A stretch of DNA of 64,000 bases from an uncultured Ruminococcus sp. Its GTDB lineage: Bacteria > Bacillota > Clostridia > Oscillospirales > Ruminococcaceae. The DNA is taken from contig NZ_CAKSNX010000002.1 of assembly GCF_934476685.1 (NCBI RefSeq), positions 248,001 to 312,000 on the forward strand, given 5' to 3'. Positions 45,037 to 53,229 of this stretch are shown one piece after another. The notes beneath the pieces were generated by a model. It had not been told where the DNA came from. It saw nothing but the letters and a program-made list of their open reading frames with translations, and did not search any database. The stretch's first letter is position 1. Each line of letters starts with the position of its first letter. The translations under genes were made by a program, and so were the position numbers.

Positions 45037-46473
45037 ATGTATTTGAAAAAAAGTATTATTCATCTTAAACGCCGTCCGATCATCACCTTTATTATAATTT
45101 TAATGTATACCATAGCTATACTTTTGTGTGTAAATATTTTCGAGAGAATAGATGGTTATTTTACAAAAACAAATATTGCGAAACCGTTCTGCGGGGAAAA
45201 TTCCTATTATGTCGCTAACACCGTGGAGTATGAGCATTACATAGAAGAACAAAGTCAAAAGATAACTGATAAATATGTAACACCTCTGCTGGACGCTTAC
45301 AATAACGGAGAAATATCAGACGAAGACGAATATCGTAAAAAGCGTGCAGAAGCTATGGAAAAATCAGATCATGAAATAGAAGCCTTGAAAACAAAGCAAA
45401 AAAGTATTTCTAATCTTTCGTATATAACTTCAGACTGTTTTATCTCAGAAACAAATATCGTGCTGCGTGATACAGATATGCCATTGCTGCTTATGTCAGA
45501 TGATTATGCAGCTGTCAGCAATATGAAAGTGATTTCAGGAAAATGGTTTGATCCTGATACAGATAGCGGCGAACTTCAGCTGATCGCATTTGAAGGCTTT
45601 GGATATAGTATAGGCGATAAAGTAAAAATGAATTATCAAACAGTAACATATACAGCGGAAAACGGTATATATAACCTGAATTACGGCGACGGAATCGTTG
45701 GAACGGTAGTTGGCATCGTAAAGAATGACGGCTTTTTAAATCTTGAAAGCTGCTGCGAAAACAATGGTGCGGCAGACGGAGTAAGTGAAACCCTTGACGA
45801 TTATATTTCACCTAACAGTTATACAGGTGTTATTGGTTTATACGATGCGGATAATGTACTGCTGAAAGATATTGAACTTAACGATAAACCTCATATAATA
45901 ACACTCGATAATGACATTACAGATGCACAGTACAAAGAATATCTTAAATATCTTTCTGATAACAATTATTATTCTATGTCTATGAAAAATTGTTATGACA
46001 ACACATACGCTGAAGAACTTAAAAATATGCAAAATGATATAGTTTTTATCATTATGGCAGCTGTTATCTGTTTGATAGGCGTAATAGGAGTTACAGCGTT
46101 AAGTTATATTCAGGATATCAAAACATATGCAGTATATTATATAAATGGTATGCCTTGGCGTAAAAGTTTGCTTATATCAAATCTCGGAAATATATGTATG
46201 ACGGCGGTGGCTTTGATATTGTTTGCGGCAGAAAGGATAATATCAGGCTCAATAAGATATTCAGCTGACTGTAAAGAGGCAAAAGAGGTATCTGATTCTT
46301 TAGGAATACCATACGATCAGCTGAAAGAACCATTTAGTACATATATCAGTTTCAACACCAGATCGTTTGCTTTTGTAATTATCTTTATTGTCATTACTAT
46401 AATTTTAGCTGCGGTGATACCATATTTTACACTAAGAAAAACCGATCCAAAGGAATTGCTGCAAAAGGAGTAA
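45037..46473 (+). CDS. FtsX/MacB-like ABC transporter permease, second subunit
   Basis: A 478-residue membrane protein with the same layout: one membrane segment near the N-terminus (about 13-32), a long extracytoplasmic domain with a charged helical segment (about 70-130), and three or four C-terminal membrane segments. IQDIKTYAVYYINGMPWRKS is the likely coupling helix region and ends in LRKTDPKELLQKE. It has AGGGGGG before the ATG. Two unequal permeases with one ATPase suggest a heteromeric exporter. No substrate-binding protein is encoded nearby, which fits export or immunity rather than uptake. Confidence 0.8.
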   Translation: MYLKKSIIHLKRRPIITFIIILMYTIAILLCVNIFERIDGYFTKTNIAKPFCGENSYYVANTVEYEHYIEEQSQKITDKYVTPLLDAYNNGEISDEDEYRKKRAEAMEKSDHEIEALKTKQKSISNLSYITSDCFISETNIVLRDTDMPLLLMSDDYAAVSNMKVISGKWFDPDTDSGELQLIAFEGFGYSIGDKVKMNYQTVTYTAENGIYNLNYGDGIVGTVVGIVKNDGFLNLESCCENNGAADGVSETLDDYISPNSYTGVIGLYDADNVLLKDIELNDKPHIITLDNDITDAQYKEYLKYLSDNNYYSMSMKNCYDNTYAEELKNMQNDIVFIIMAAVICLIGVIGVTALSYIQDIKTYAVYYINGMPWRKSLLISNLGNICMTAVALILFAAERIISGSIRYSADCKEAKEVSDSLGIPYDQLKEPFSTYISFNTRSFAFVIIFIVITIILAAVIPYFTLRKTDPKELLQKE

Positions 46474-46476
46474 CAA

Positions 46477-47142
46477 ATGATAACATTAAAAAACATCGTA
46501 AAGATATATAACATCAAAAAGCCTAATGAATTCGAGGCTCTGCATGGAGTTTCTGCGGAGATAAAGGACGGTGAAATGGTCGCTGTTATAGGCAAATCAG
46601 GTGCAGGCAAATCCACTTTGCTGCATATACTGGCGTGTATAGACAGCTATCAGAGTGGTGAATATACCCTTGACGGAACACTTGTGAAAGACCTTTCAGA
46701 AAATCAGTATGCAAAGATCAGAAATGAAAAACTAGGTATGGTAATGCAGGATTTTGCATTGATAGATGATTTTACTGTAATAGAAAATGTAATGATACCA
46801 TTGGATTTTTCAAAGAAAAAAGTGAAAAATAAAAAGGAAAAAGCTCTGTCTGCGCTAAGAGCAGCAGGCATTGCGGAGCTTGCAAAAAAGCCATGCAATA
46901 AACTTTCAGGCGGACAAAAACAGCGTGTTGCCATAGCAAGGGCTATCGTCAACGAGCCTGCGATAATTTTAGCTGACGAACCCACAGGAGCGCTTGACAA
47001 CAAAACTTCTGAGGAGATCTTGAACTTATTTAAAGAGCTGAACAAGCAGGGGAGTACGATAATAATAGTTACACATGATCTGAAAGTTGCTCAGCAATGC
47101 AATAGGATCATTGAAATTTCAGACGGAAAAATCATAAATTAA
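46477..47142 (+). CDS. ABC transporter ATP-binding protein (LolD/MacB class)
   Basis: A 221-residue ATPase: Walker A IGKSGAGKSTLLH, Q-loop VMQDFAL, signature LSGGQKQR, Walker B ILADEPTGALD, and the switch His in VTHD. It begins 3 bases after the second permease stop. It is related to the bacteriocin-locus ATPase at 31418 but clearly distinct. It powers the two permeases upstream; a strong terminator follows. Confidence 0.9.
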   Translation: MITLKNIVKIYNIKKPNEFEALHGVSAEIKDGEMVAVIGKSGAGKSTLLHILACIDSYQSGEYTLDGTLVKDLSENQYAKIRNEKLGMVMQDFALIDDFTVIENVMIPLDFSKKKVKNKKEKALSALRAAGIAELAKKPCNKLSGGQKQRVAIARAIVNEPAIILADEPTGALDNKTSEEILNLFKELNKQGSTIIIVTHDLKVAQQCNRIIEISDGKIIN

Positions 47143-47152
47143 AATAGAAACT

Positions 47153-47190
47153 ATCCGCTGTCGGCATTTTCTGCTGACAGCGGATTTGTT
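47153..47190 (+). terminator. intrinsic terminator of the ABC exporter operon
   Basis: ATCCGCTGTC pairs perfectly with GACAGCGGAT, and the tail is TTGTT. It marks the right end of the accessory region. Confidence 0.8.
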
Positions 47191-47278
47191 ATAGTTCGTC
47201 AAGGTGAATTTTTATTTATGCTTATAGTATTTAATTGTAGTCAGTTAATTAGTTTGTATTTTGAAACATATGTCACAT

Positions 47279-47346
47279 TTCGACAAAATTACACAGAAAA
47301 TTTATCCATTGAGAAGTATTGACAAAATAAATATTTGTTGTAAAAT
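47279..47346 (+). promoter_or_regulatory. promoter of the C39-like protein gene with candidate 0A box
   Basis: TTGACA (47319-47324) and TAAAAT (47341-47346) are 16 bases apart. TTCGACA at 47279-47285 (minus strand TTTTGTCGAAAT) matches the Spo0A box and lies 34 bases upstream of -35, a usual place for activation. AGGAGG precedes the ATG at 47378. The 0A match alone could be chance. Confidence 0.55.
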
Positions 47347-47377
47347 TATAATATAAGTATTTTTAGGAGGTATTAGA

Positions 47378-50245
47378 ATGAAAAAACGAATAGTAAGTCT
47401 GTTTACAAGTTTACTAATTGTTTTCAGTTTGACAGTAACAATGCCATTGAGTATTGTTACTAATGCAGCAATAACAGTATTTTCACAAACTGATAGTAGA
47501 TGGGCTGGACACTATTATGGATATAGTGATACCGCATGTACGCAACATGCTACGATTAGTACTGGAGGTTGTGGAATTTTATCATATGTAAATGCAGTTT
47601 ATTATTTAAATGGTTCTTTTATTGAGCCAACATTTTTAGCAGATTGGTCTGTAAAAAATGGATACAGAGTCAATGGTGTAGGTACAAGTTTAGGATTATA
47701 TAAAGCTTTTGCAAATTCATGTGGTGGAACATATGGGATTACGTATAATGGTTCTTCAAGTTCATATTCAACATTAAGAAACCATCTTCAAGCAGGTGAC
47801 GTAGCAATAGGAAGTGCGCCAGGTCATCTTATGGCTATTGTCGACTATGATAGTTCAACTGGAAAGTTTCTCATTTTAGATTCTTATAAATCTTCAAACA
47901 GATATACGTATGCAAATGGTTATACTTGGCAAACGGAAAGTTCGTGTAAGTCTACTCACAAATTGCAATTTTCTGACTTCCAATTCATTAAATCGAATAG
48001 TAAACCACTTCCCGGAAAATCAACAATAAGTGTTAAAACTGGTACATCATATAAAAGTACAATATTCAATTGGACAAGTTCAAGTAATACAAATGTATAC
48101 TCAATTAAAATATGGAAAAATGGCACTTGCTTTAAAGAAAATACTACTGCAGGAACGAGTTGGAGTGTGGTTCTTCCAGAAGGAACATATGAGGCATATG
48201 TTGATTCGTGTAATGATGCAGGATACACCTGCAGTAATACTGTTAAGTTTACCATCGAAAAAGGCAATCCTGTTCCGGGCAATACAACTGTATCTGTTGC
48301 TGTAGGAACAAACTATACTCCTACACAAATTTCTTGGTTAAAAACAGCAAATACCGACGAATATGATGTTAAGATATGGAAAGGCACAGCTCAAAAGGGT
48401 GAAGCGTATAAGATCCTTTGGGGTGAAAAAGGAACAAGTTGCCTTGTAAATTTGCCTTCTGGCTATTATGAAGCTTATGTTGACAGCAGAAATAGCTATG
48501 AATGCAGTATGAGTACAAATATTATTAAATTTACTATTACAGATGGAAAGTATTTGGATATAGGTGATGATTTTTACGCTTCATTACTTATATACAAGAA
48601 CTGGCTTAATGTTACTAATGTAGATGGTTCAATATCTGTGCAGAAAAGTGAAAATGCTTCGGCAAGACAGATATGGTTTTTTGACAGACAAAGTGATGGT
48701 TCGTATCTTATAAAGAACTGTGCTGATGGAAGTTATTTGGATTCCTGCAGTCCCAATGGTGGATTGGCTCAATCAAAAAAATATAGTGGGTCAAATACGC
48801 AAAAATGGTATATTTTCGGAAGATGGTCCGGAGAGTATTACTTCAAACCCAAGAGTGTAAACATTGTGCTTGATGTAAATGGTAATATCACTGCAGGTGA
48901 TAAAGTACAGGTTTGTGATTTAAATTATAGTGATTCACAAAAATTTGCTATATACAAACTTGATAGTTATATACTCCCATCAAAAGTCAATTTAAACTCT
49001 AATTCTGCAACTATAGAAGTTGGAACAACAAAGTCATTAACAGCAACAATTTCACCGACAAATTCAACAAATAAAACAATTGTGTGGTCTACTAGTGATT
49101 CTTCTATTGCAACAGTAAATGGTGGCACTGTAACTGGTAAAAAGGCAGGAACAGTCACAATTACAGCAAAAACAACTAACGGATTAACAGCAAACGCACA
49201 AATAAAGGTTGTTGCAGGACATACGTTTGGTTCTTGGTCTATTACAAAATCTGCTACTTGCACAGAAACTGGATCACAGAAAAGAACTTGCAGTGTTTGT
49301 GGAAAGACAGAAACACAAAGCATTGATAAAACTGGGCATAAAGCTGTGATCGACAAAGCTGTGACAGCAACTTGCACAACAGACGGCAAAACAGAAGGTT
49401 CACATTGCTCTGTTTGTGGTGCAGTTATTAAAGCACAAACTAAGATATCTGCAACGGGTCATAAATCATCTGATTGGATAATTGATAAACCTGCAACAGA
49501 AGTAACAGCAGGTTCCAAGCATAAGGAATGTACAGTTTGCAAAACTGTTCTTGAAACTGAAAATATTCCTGCAACTGGAATAAATATGGAGTTGTGTGAT
49601 ATAGCTTTAACATCAACGTCACAATTTTTCCGTGGCACAAGAATAAAACCTGTTGTCACTGTTAAAAACGGTGCGGAAACATTAAAAATCGGAACAGACT
49701 ATAAGGCTGTATATTCAAATAACCTCTCTGTTGGCACAGCTACCGTTACTATTATTGGTATTGGTAAGTACACGGGCAGTGTGACTAAAACATATGATAT
49801 AATTCAACGTTCTATAAATAACTGTGATGTCATGCTTGATTCTGACATTTACAGCTTCAACGGTACAAGAATCAAGCCGTCCGTAAAGGTATATTGCAAC
49901 GGCACAGAAATGTATAACGGCAACTATACTGTTGCATACAGCAATAACCTCTCCGCAGGCACAGCAACAATTACCCTCACAGGTAAGAAAAATCTCAAGG
50001 GTACAGTTACTAAGACATTCAAGATCAATCCTAGAAATATCGCTAACTGCACTATAAGCCTTACCAAAAATTCAGCTAACAAATATCAGCCGAACGTAGC
50101 CGTAAAGATAGGTTCAAACACTATCTATAACGGCAATTATACTGTAAAGTACGTTACATCATCTGACAAAAAGACCGTCAAGGTAACACTCACAGGCAAG
50201 GGCAACCTCGCAGGTACAGTTACTAAAACTTACACAGTAGCTTAA
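47378..50245 (+). CDS. secreted C39-like cysteine peptidase with ricin-type, Big_2, Cys-rich and Ig-like repeats
   Basis: A 955-residue secreted protein. The signal peptide spans about 1-30. A C39-like peptidase domain (about 35-205) has C65 in STGGCGIL, H150 in APGHLMAIVDY and D168 in LILDSYKSS, a complete triad. Two related beta modules follow (about 210-385), then a ricin-type beta-trefoil (about 390-525, QIWFFDRQSDGSYLI), a Big_2 Ig domain (IVWSTSDSSIATV), three Cys-rich repeats of about 40 residues with paired CxxC motifs (TCSVCGKTET), and three Ig-like repeats (SNNLSAGTATITLTGKKNLK) shared with the C1A protein at 511-4299. Base composition changes from AT-rich to host-like near 49800, within the gene. 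Likely a surface or secreted enzyme acting on peptides, perhaps bound to sugars. Confidence 0.82.
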   Translation: MKKRIVSLFTSLLIVFSLTVTMPLSIVTNAAITVFSQTDSRWAGHYYGYSDTACTQHATISTGGCGILSYVNAVYYLNGSFIEPTFLADWSVKNGYRVNGVGTSLGLYKAFANSCGGTYGITYNGSSSSYSTLRNHLQAGDVAIGSAPGHLMAIVDYDSSTGKFLILDSYKSSNRYTYANGYTWQTESSCKSTHKLQFSDFQFIKSNSKPLPGKSTISVKTGTSYKSTIFNWTSSSNTNVYSIKIWKNGTCFKENTTAGTSWSVVLPEGTYEAYVDSCNDAGYTCSNTVKFTIEKGNPVPGNTTVSVAVGTNYTPTQISWLKTANTDEYDVKIWKGTAQKGEAYKILWGEKGTSCLVNLPSGYYEAYVDSRNSYECSMSTNIIKFTITDGKYLDIGDDFYASLLIYKNWLNVTNVDGSISVQKSENASARQIWFFDRQSDGSYLIKNCADGSYLDSCSPNGGLAQSKKYSGSNTQKWYIFGRWSGEYYFKPKSVNIVLDVNGNITAGDKVQVCDLNYSDSQKFAIYKLDSYILPSKVNLNSNSATIEVGTTKSLTATISPTNSTNKTIVWSTSDSSIATVNGGTVTGKKAGTVTITAKTTNGLTANAQIKVVAGHTFGSWSITKSATCTETGSQKRTCSVCGKTETQSIDKTGHKAVIDKAVTATCTTDGKTEGSHCSVCGAVIKAQTKISATGHKSSDWIIDKPATEVTAGSKHKECTVCKTVLETENIPATGINMELCDIALTSTSQFFRGTRIKPVVTVKNGAETLKIGTDYKAVYSNNLSVGTATVTIIGIGKYTGSVTKTYDIIQRSINNCDVMLDSDIYSFNGTRIKPSVKVYCNGTEMYNGNYTVAYSNNLSAGTATITLTGKKNLKGTVTKTFKINPRNIANCTISLTKNSANKYQPNVAVKIGSNTIYNGNYTVKYVTSSDKKTVKVTLTGKGNLAGTVTKTYTVA

Positions 50246-50274
50246 GTTTACTTATTTCAAAACCTAAAAGATCA

Positions 50275-50316
50275 ACAGCCCCGACTTGTATATATCGTAT
50301 AAGTCGGGGCTGTTTG
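50275..50316 (+). terminator. intrinsic terminator between convergent genes
   Basis: ACAGCCCCGACTT pairs perfectly with AAGTCGGGGCTGT, followed by TTGCCGTT. It lies between the C39-like gene and the convergent GntR gene and may act on both. Confidence 0.85.
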
Positions 50317-50348
50317 CCGTTAAGAATATATTTTAAATAGTGTGAAAC

Positions 50349-51020
50349 TCAAAGTCCCTTTATATCATTGCCAAGTGCCTCAAAATGCTTTGTCATTACT
50401 TCGTAGAGCTTTTGAACATCACTTTTTTCAATAGCCTTTATCATCTCTTTGTGATGCCGCTGAGAAATGTTGAGCGAGCTGTGCGTCCTTTTGATCTTAT
50501 ATAATTCCTCATCTGACACATCATTGATCGCATTCACAAGAAGCTTTGACAGCCTGTTTTTGGAGCAGTTTATAAGCTCAAGATGAAACAAAAAGTCATT
50601 TCTTGCATATTCCATACTGTCGGAAAAGCTTTTGCTCATAGCTGAATAGTATTTTTTTAAATTCTGTATGTTCTCCAAAGTGCAGTTTTTTACTATATTT
50701 TCACATGAACTCAGTTCAAGGGACTTTCTGACATCAAGTATCTCATTCAAACTGAAATCATTATATATAATAGCGTCTTTGACACGTTCTGTTATTTCTT
50801 CTTTTCCGGGTTTGGTGATATAACAGCCTTGTCCCTTTCTGATCTCAACTATGCCCTTTTCATTCAGTAATTTCAATGATTCTCTTATTACATTTCTGCT
50901 TACGCCGTAGTTGGCAGACATATATCTTTCAGAAGGCAGTTTGTCGTAAATATTAAGTTCGCCAGCCTTTATTTTATCTTCTATCTGCTGTGCGATCTGT
51001 CGGTATAATGATTGACTCAT
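50349..51020 (-). CDS. GntR-family transcriptional regulator, FadR/FCD subfamily
   Basis: A 223-residue regulator. The N-terminal winged helix-turn-helix contains IKAGELNIYDKLPSERYMSA, NYGVSRNVIRESLKLLNEKG and VEIRKGQGCYI. The C-terminal helical FCD ligand domain has the expected spaced metal-ligand positions: DVRKSLE, DFLFHLELI and HHKEMIKAI. The ATG at 51020 is chosen because GGAGGG is correctly placed; the TTG further upstream overlaps that site. FadR-type proteins bind TGGTnnnnACCA-like palindromes, and three such sites lie upstream, two of them before the divergent operon. It most likely represses that operon until an acid or amino-acid-derived ligand binds. Confidence 0.9.
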   Translation of the reverse strand: MSQSLYRQIAQQIEDKIKAGELNIYDKLPSERYMSANYGVSRNVIRESLKLLNEKGIVEIRKGQGCYITKPGKEEITERVKDAIIYNDFSLNEILDVRKSLELSSCENIVKNCTLENIQNLKKYYSAMSKSFSDSMEYARNDFLFHLELINCSKNRLSKLLVNAINDVSDEELYKIKRTHSSLNISQRHHKEMIKAIEKSDVQKLYEVMTKHFEALGNDIKGL

Positions 51021-51045
51021 TTTAAATCCCTCCAATCCTTACTTT

Positions 51046-51074
51046 ATGATATAACAATAAAAGGATAATGTCAA
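51046..51074 (-). promoter_or_regulatory. promoter of the GntR regulator gene
   Basis: On the minus strand TTGACA (51074-51069) and TATCAT (51051-51046) are 17 bases apart, just upstream of the ribosome-binding site and ATG at 51020. Confidence 0.7.
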
Positions 51075-51118
51075 GAATTTAAAGGTAAGTGAAAGATCAT
51101 TTTGTAGATATGCACATC

Positions 51119-51129
51119 TGGTACTACCG
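51119..51129. promoter_or_regulatory. GntR/FadR-type operator, copy 1 (imperfect)
   Basis: TGGTACTACCG differs from a perfect palindrome only at the last base. It lies 45 bases upstream of the regulator's -35 element and fits autoregulation. Confidence 0.6.
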
Positions 51130-51200
51130 CTTTTTGTATATATTTATGCTAAAACAAGAAAATATCTAGTGTTTAAGGCATATATAACATAAGACGCCTG

Positions 51201-51221
51201 ATTTGTGGTAGTACCACAAAT
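51201..51221. promoter_or_regulatory. GntR/FadR-type operator, copy 2 (perfect palindrome)
   Basis: ATTTGTGGTA (51201-51210) and TACCACAAAT (51212-51221) are perfect reverse complements around a single G. It sits midway between the divergent promoters, about 80 bases upstream of the operon's -35 element. It is the longest of the three copies. Confidence 0.8.
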
Positions 51222-51302
51222 ATTGACTTTGCTGAGCTGCTTACTGTACAAATTGTTGATGTACCGTGTAAATAAGACACTTATGTTTGTTAAATGTTAC
51301 GA

Positions 51303-51331
51303 TTGACAACTTGAACATTATCGTGTATACT
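51303..51331 (+). promoter_or_regulatory. promoter of the glycyl radical enzyme operon
   Basis: TTGACA (51303-51308) and TATACT (51326-51331) with a 17-base spacer. Transcription would start at about 51338-51340, just before operator copy 3, and give a leader of about 125 bases. Confidence 0.85.
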
Positions 51332-51348
51332 TATAGACAAGATAAGAC

Positions 51349-51361
51349 GTGGTACTACCAC
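51349..51361. promoter_or_regulatory. GntR/FadR-type operator, copy 3 (perfect palindrome)
   Basis: GTGGTACTACCAC is a perfect 13-base palindrome located about 10 bases downstream of the predicted transcription start, a position that would block elongation or promoter escape. Its core TGGTA-C-TACCA is the same as copy 1. Confidence 0.8.
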
Positions 51362-51383
51362 AGAAAAACAATAAGATATCTGC

Positions 51384-51434
51384 AAATAGCAAGGGAGCTA
51401 TGCTGAAGAGCATTTCGCCTTTGCTATTTTTTTT
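51384..51434 (+). terminator. terminator-like hairpin in the operon leader (attenuator candidate)
   Basis: AAATAGCAAGGG (51384-51395) pairs with CCTTTGCTATTT (51418-51429), one G-T pair, and runs into eight T residues (51427-51434). An inner hairpin ATGCT-GAAG-AGCAT lies at 51400-51413. The structure is between the promoter at 51303 and the first gene at 51466, so it should stop most transcripts unless antitermination occurs. No T-box or known riboswitch motif was recognised upstream. Confidence 0.7.
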
Positions 51435-51465
51435 GCAGAAAGAAAGCGCAGTAAAGGTGATGCCG

Positions 51466-52377
51466 ATGGTAATACTCGATCAAGTGGCGGTTATGGCTCT
51501 GCTGATAATGATCGGTTTTTTGTGCAGACATTTCAATATAATATCTGATGAAGCGAACGATAAGCTTTCGGGGTTTGTTATTAATATAGTAAACCCCGCA
51601 ATGATATTGCAGGCATATCAGATAAAATTTGATATGAACAAACTGCATGGATTGGCTGTGACATTTGGATTATCGGTTTTGTCTTACGTTCTTGCTATTA
51701 TAGTATCTGCATTATTTGCAAAAACTGATGAAGCCGATACGAGCATCGAAAAGTTTTCGATAGTGTATTCAAATTGTGGATTTATGGGAATACCGCTTAT
51801 CAATGGTCTGTATGGATCAGACGGAGTATTTTACCTCACAGGTTATCTTACAGCTTTTAACCTTATGGTATGGACTCACGGTGTTGCAACTGTCTGCGGC
51901 AAGATAAAAAAAGAAGATCTTAAAAACATCTTGCTTTCCCCGACGCTTATAGCAACGCTCATAGGAATAATCCTTTTCGTTTGCAGACTGAGTTTTCCAA
52001 AGGTGATATATACCACAGTTGGTTACGTCGCAGAAATGAATACCCCGCTAGCAATGATAATATCAGGCGTTACAGTTTATTCCACCGATTTCAGACAGGC
52101 TTGTAAAAACAGAAAGATCTATAAGACCTGTGCAGCAAAACTTCTAATAGTACCGCTGACAGTTATGCTGGTCTTTACGTTTATCCCTTGCTCAGCACAG
52201 CTGAAAAATATAGTCATTATTGCAACGGCTTGTCCCACCGCAGTAACAGGATTTATCTTAGCAATGAAATACAAAAAAGATTATATGTATTCATCGCAGA
52301 TATTTACAATTTCAACATTAGTATCTTTAGCAACACTTCCGCTGATAAAACTTATATGTCAGGGAATAGTCAAATAA
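51466..52377 (+). CDS. AEC family transporter (auxin efflux carrier-like permease)
   Basis: A 303-residue membrane protein with about ten membrane segments. LIMIGFLCRHFNIISDEANDK, FVINIVNPAMILQAYQ and YSNCGFMGIPLINGLYG are characteristic of the AEC family, which includes bacterial carriers for malonate, malate and other organic acids. The frame extends upstream to a GTG inside operator copy 3, but AAAGGTGA favours the ATG at 51466 and gives normal family length. It is the first gene of the GRE operon and probably exports or imports a carboxylic acid connected with the pathway. Confidence 0.85.
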   Translation: MVILDQVAVMALLIMIGFLCRHFNIISDEANDKLSGFVINIVNPAMILQAYQIKFDMNKLHGLAVTFGLSVLSYVLAIIVSALFAKTDEADTSIEKFSIVYSNCGFMGIPLINGLYGSDGVFYLTGYLTAFNLMVWTHGVATVCGKIKKEDLKNILLSPTLIATLIGIILFVCRLSFPKVIYTTVGYVAEMNTPLAMIISGVTVYSTDFRQACKNRKIYKTCAAKLLIVPLTVMLVFTFIPCSAQLKNIVIIATACPTAVTGFILAMKYKKDYMYSSQIFTISTLVSLATLPLIKLICQGIVK

Positions 52378-52401
52378 CATAAATTGAGGAGTGTGTGTAT
52401 T

Positions 52402-53214
52402 ATGAAAAACAAGACAATAGTTGAGCTTAAGAACATACATAAGTCGTTCGGAGAGAATCATGTGCTTAAAGGTGTTGACCTTTCCGTTGAGAAAGGAGAG
52501 GTAGTCGTTATCCTCGGTCCTTCCGGTTCAGGTAAGACCACACTGCTCAGGACGATCAACTTCCTTGACAGTGCCGATGAAGGAACTATCAGGATCAACG
52601 AATGCAGCGTTGACTGTAAGAAGCATAAGAAGAGGGAAGTTATCGAACTCAGAAGACATACCGCAATGGTGTTCCAGAATTACAACCTCTTCAAAAACAA
52701 GACTATTCTTCAGAACATCACAATGGGTATGGTAAAGGTAAGAAAAGTACCGTCCGATACAGCAAAGAAATATGCTTTAAAGCTGCTTGACGATGTGGGA
52801 CTGAAAGATAAGTGCAACGATTATCCGATACAGCTTTCGGGTGGTCAGCAGCAGAGAGTAGGTATTTGCAGAGCGCTGAGCCTTAACCCTGACGTTATAC
52901 TTCTTGACGAACCGACATCAGCCCTTGACCCTGAGCTGGTAGGAGATATCCTCCAGATCATCAAGGCAGTTGCAAAGACAGGTATTACAATGATCGTTGT
53001 TACACATGAGATCGCATTTGCAAGGGAAGTTGCTTCAAGAGTTATCTTTATGGAGGGCGGCAACATTGTTGAACAGGGAGCGCCGGAGGAGATTCTTGTA
53101 AATCCTCAGGAGGAAAGAACAAAAACATTCCTTTCAAGAATAACCAATCCGAACAGCGGCATTGATGAAGAGTCGCAGCGGAATTATGAAGAAAGATTTG
53201 CAACCAATTTCTAA
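52402..53214 (+). CDS. polar amino acid ABC transporter ATP-binding protein
   Basis: A 270-residue ATPase of the GlnQ/HisP class: Walker A GPSGSGKTTLLR, Q-loop VFQNYNLF, signature LSGGQQQRVGI, Walker B ILLDEPTSALDPE and the switch His in VTHEIAFA. The substrate-binding lipoprotein (54035) and two permeases (54973, 55732) belong to the same system, but an SDR gene sits between this gene and the lipoprotein gene. AGGAG precedes the ATG at 52402; a TTG further upstream is not used because it overlaps this site. It imports the operon's presumed amino acid substrate. Confidence 0.92.
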   Translation: MKNKTIVELKNIHKSFGENHVLKGVDLSVEKGEVVVILGPSGSGKTTLLRTINFLDSADEGTIRINECSVDCKKHKKREVIELRRHTAMVFQNYNLFKNKTILQNITMGMVKVRKVPSDTAKKYALKLLDDVGLKDKCNDYPIQLSGGQQQRVGICRALSLNPDVILLDEPTSALDPELVGDILQIIKAVAKTGITMIVVTHEIAFAREVASRVIFMEGGNIVEQGAPEEILVNPQEERTKTFLSRITNPNSGIDEESQRNYEERFATNF

Positions 53215-53229
53215 GGAGGTAATTTAAAA

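Noticed and set aside
51349..51465. GTG-initiated N-terminal extension of the AEC transporter
   Set aside because: The GTG lies inside the operator palindrome and the frame runs through the terminator-like hairpin. The ATG at 51466 has a good ribosome-binding site and gives the normal length.
51335..51465. T-box or known riboswitch in the GRE operon leader
   Set aside because: The leader is only about 125 bases and lacks the T-box sequence and stem I; no known aptamer core was seen.
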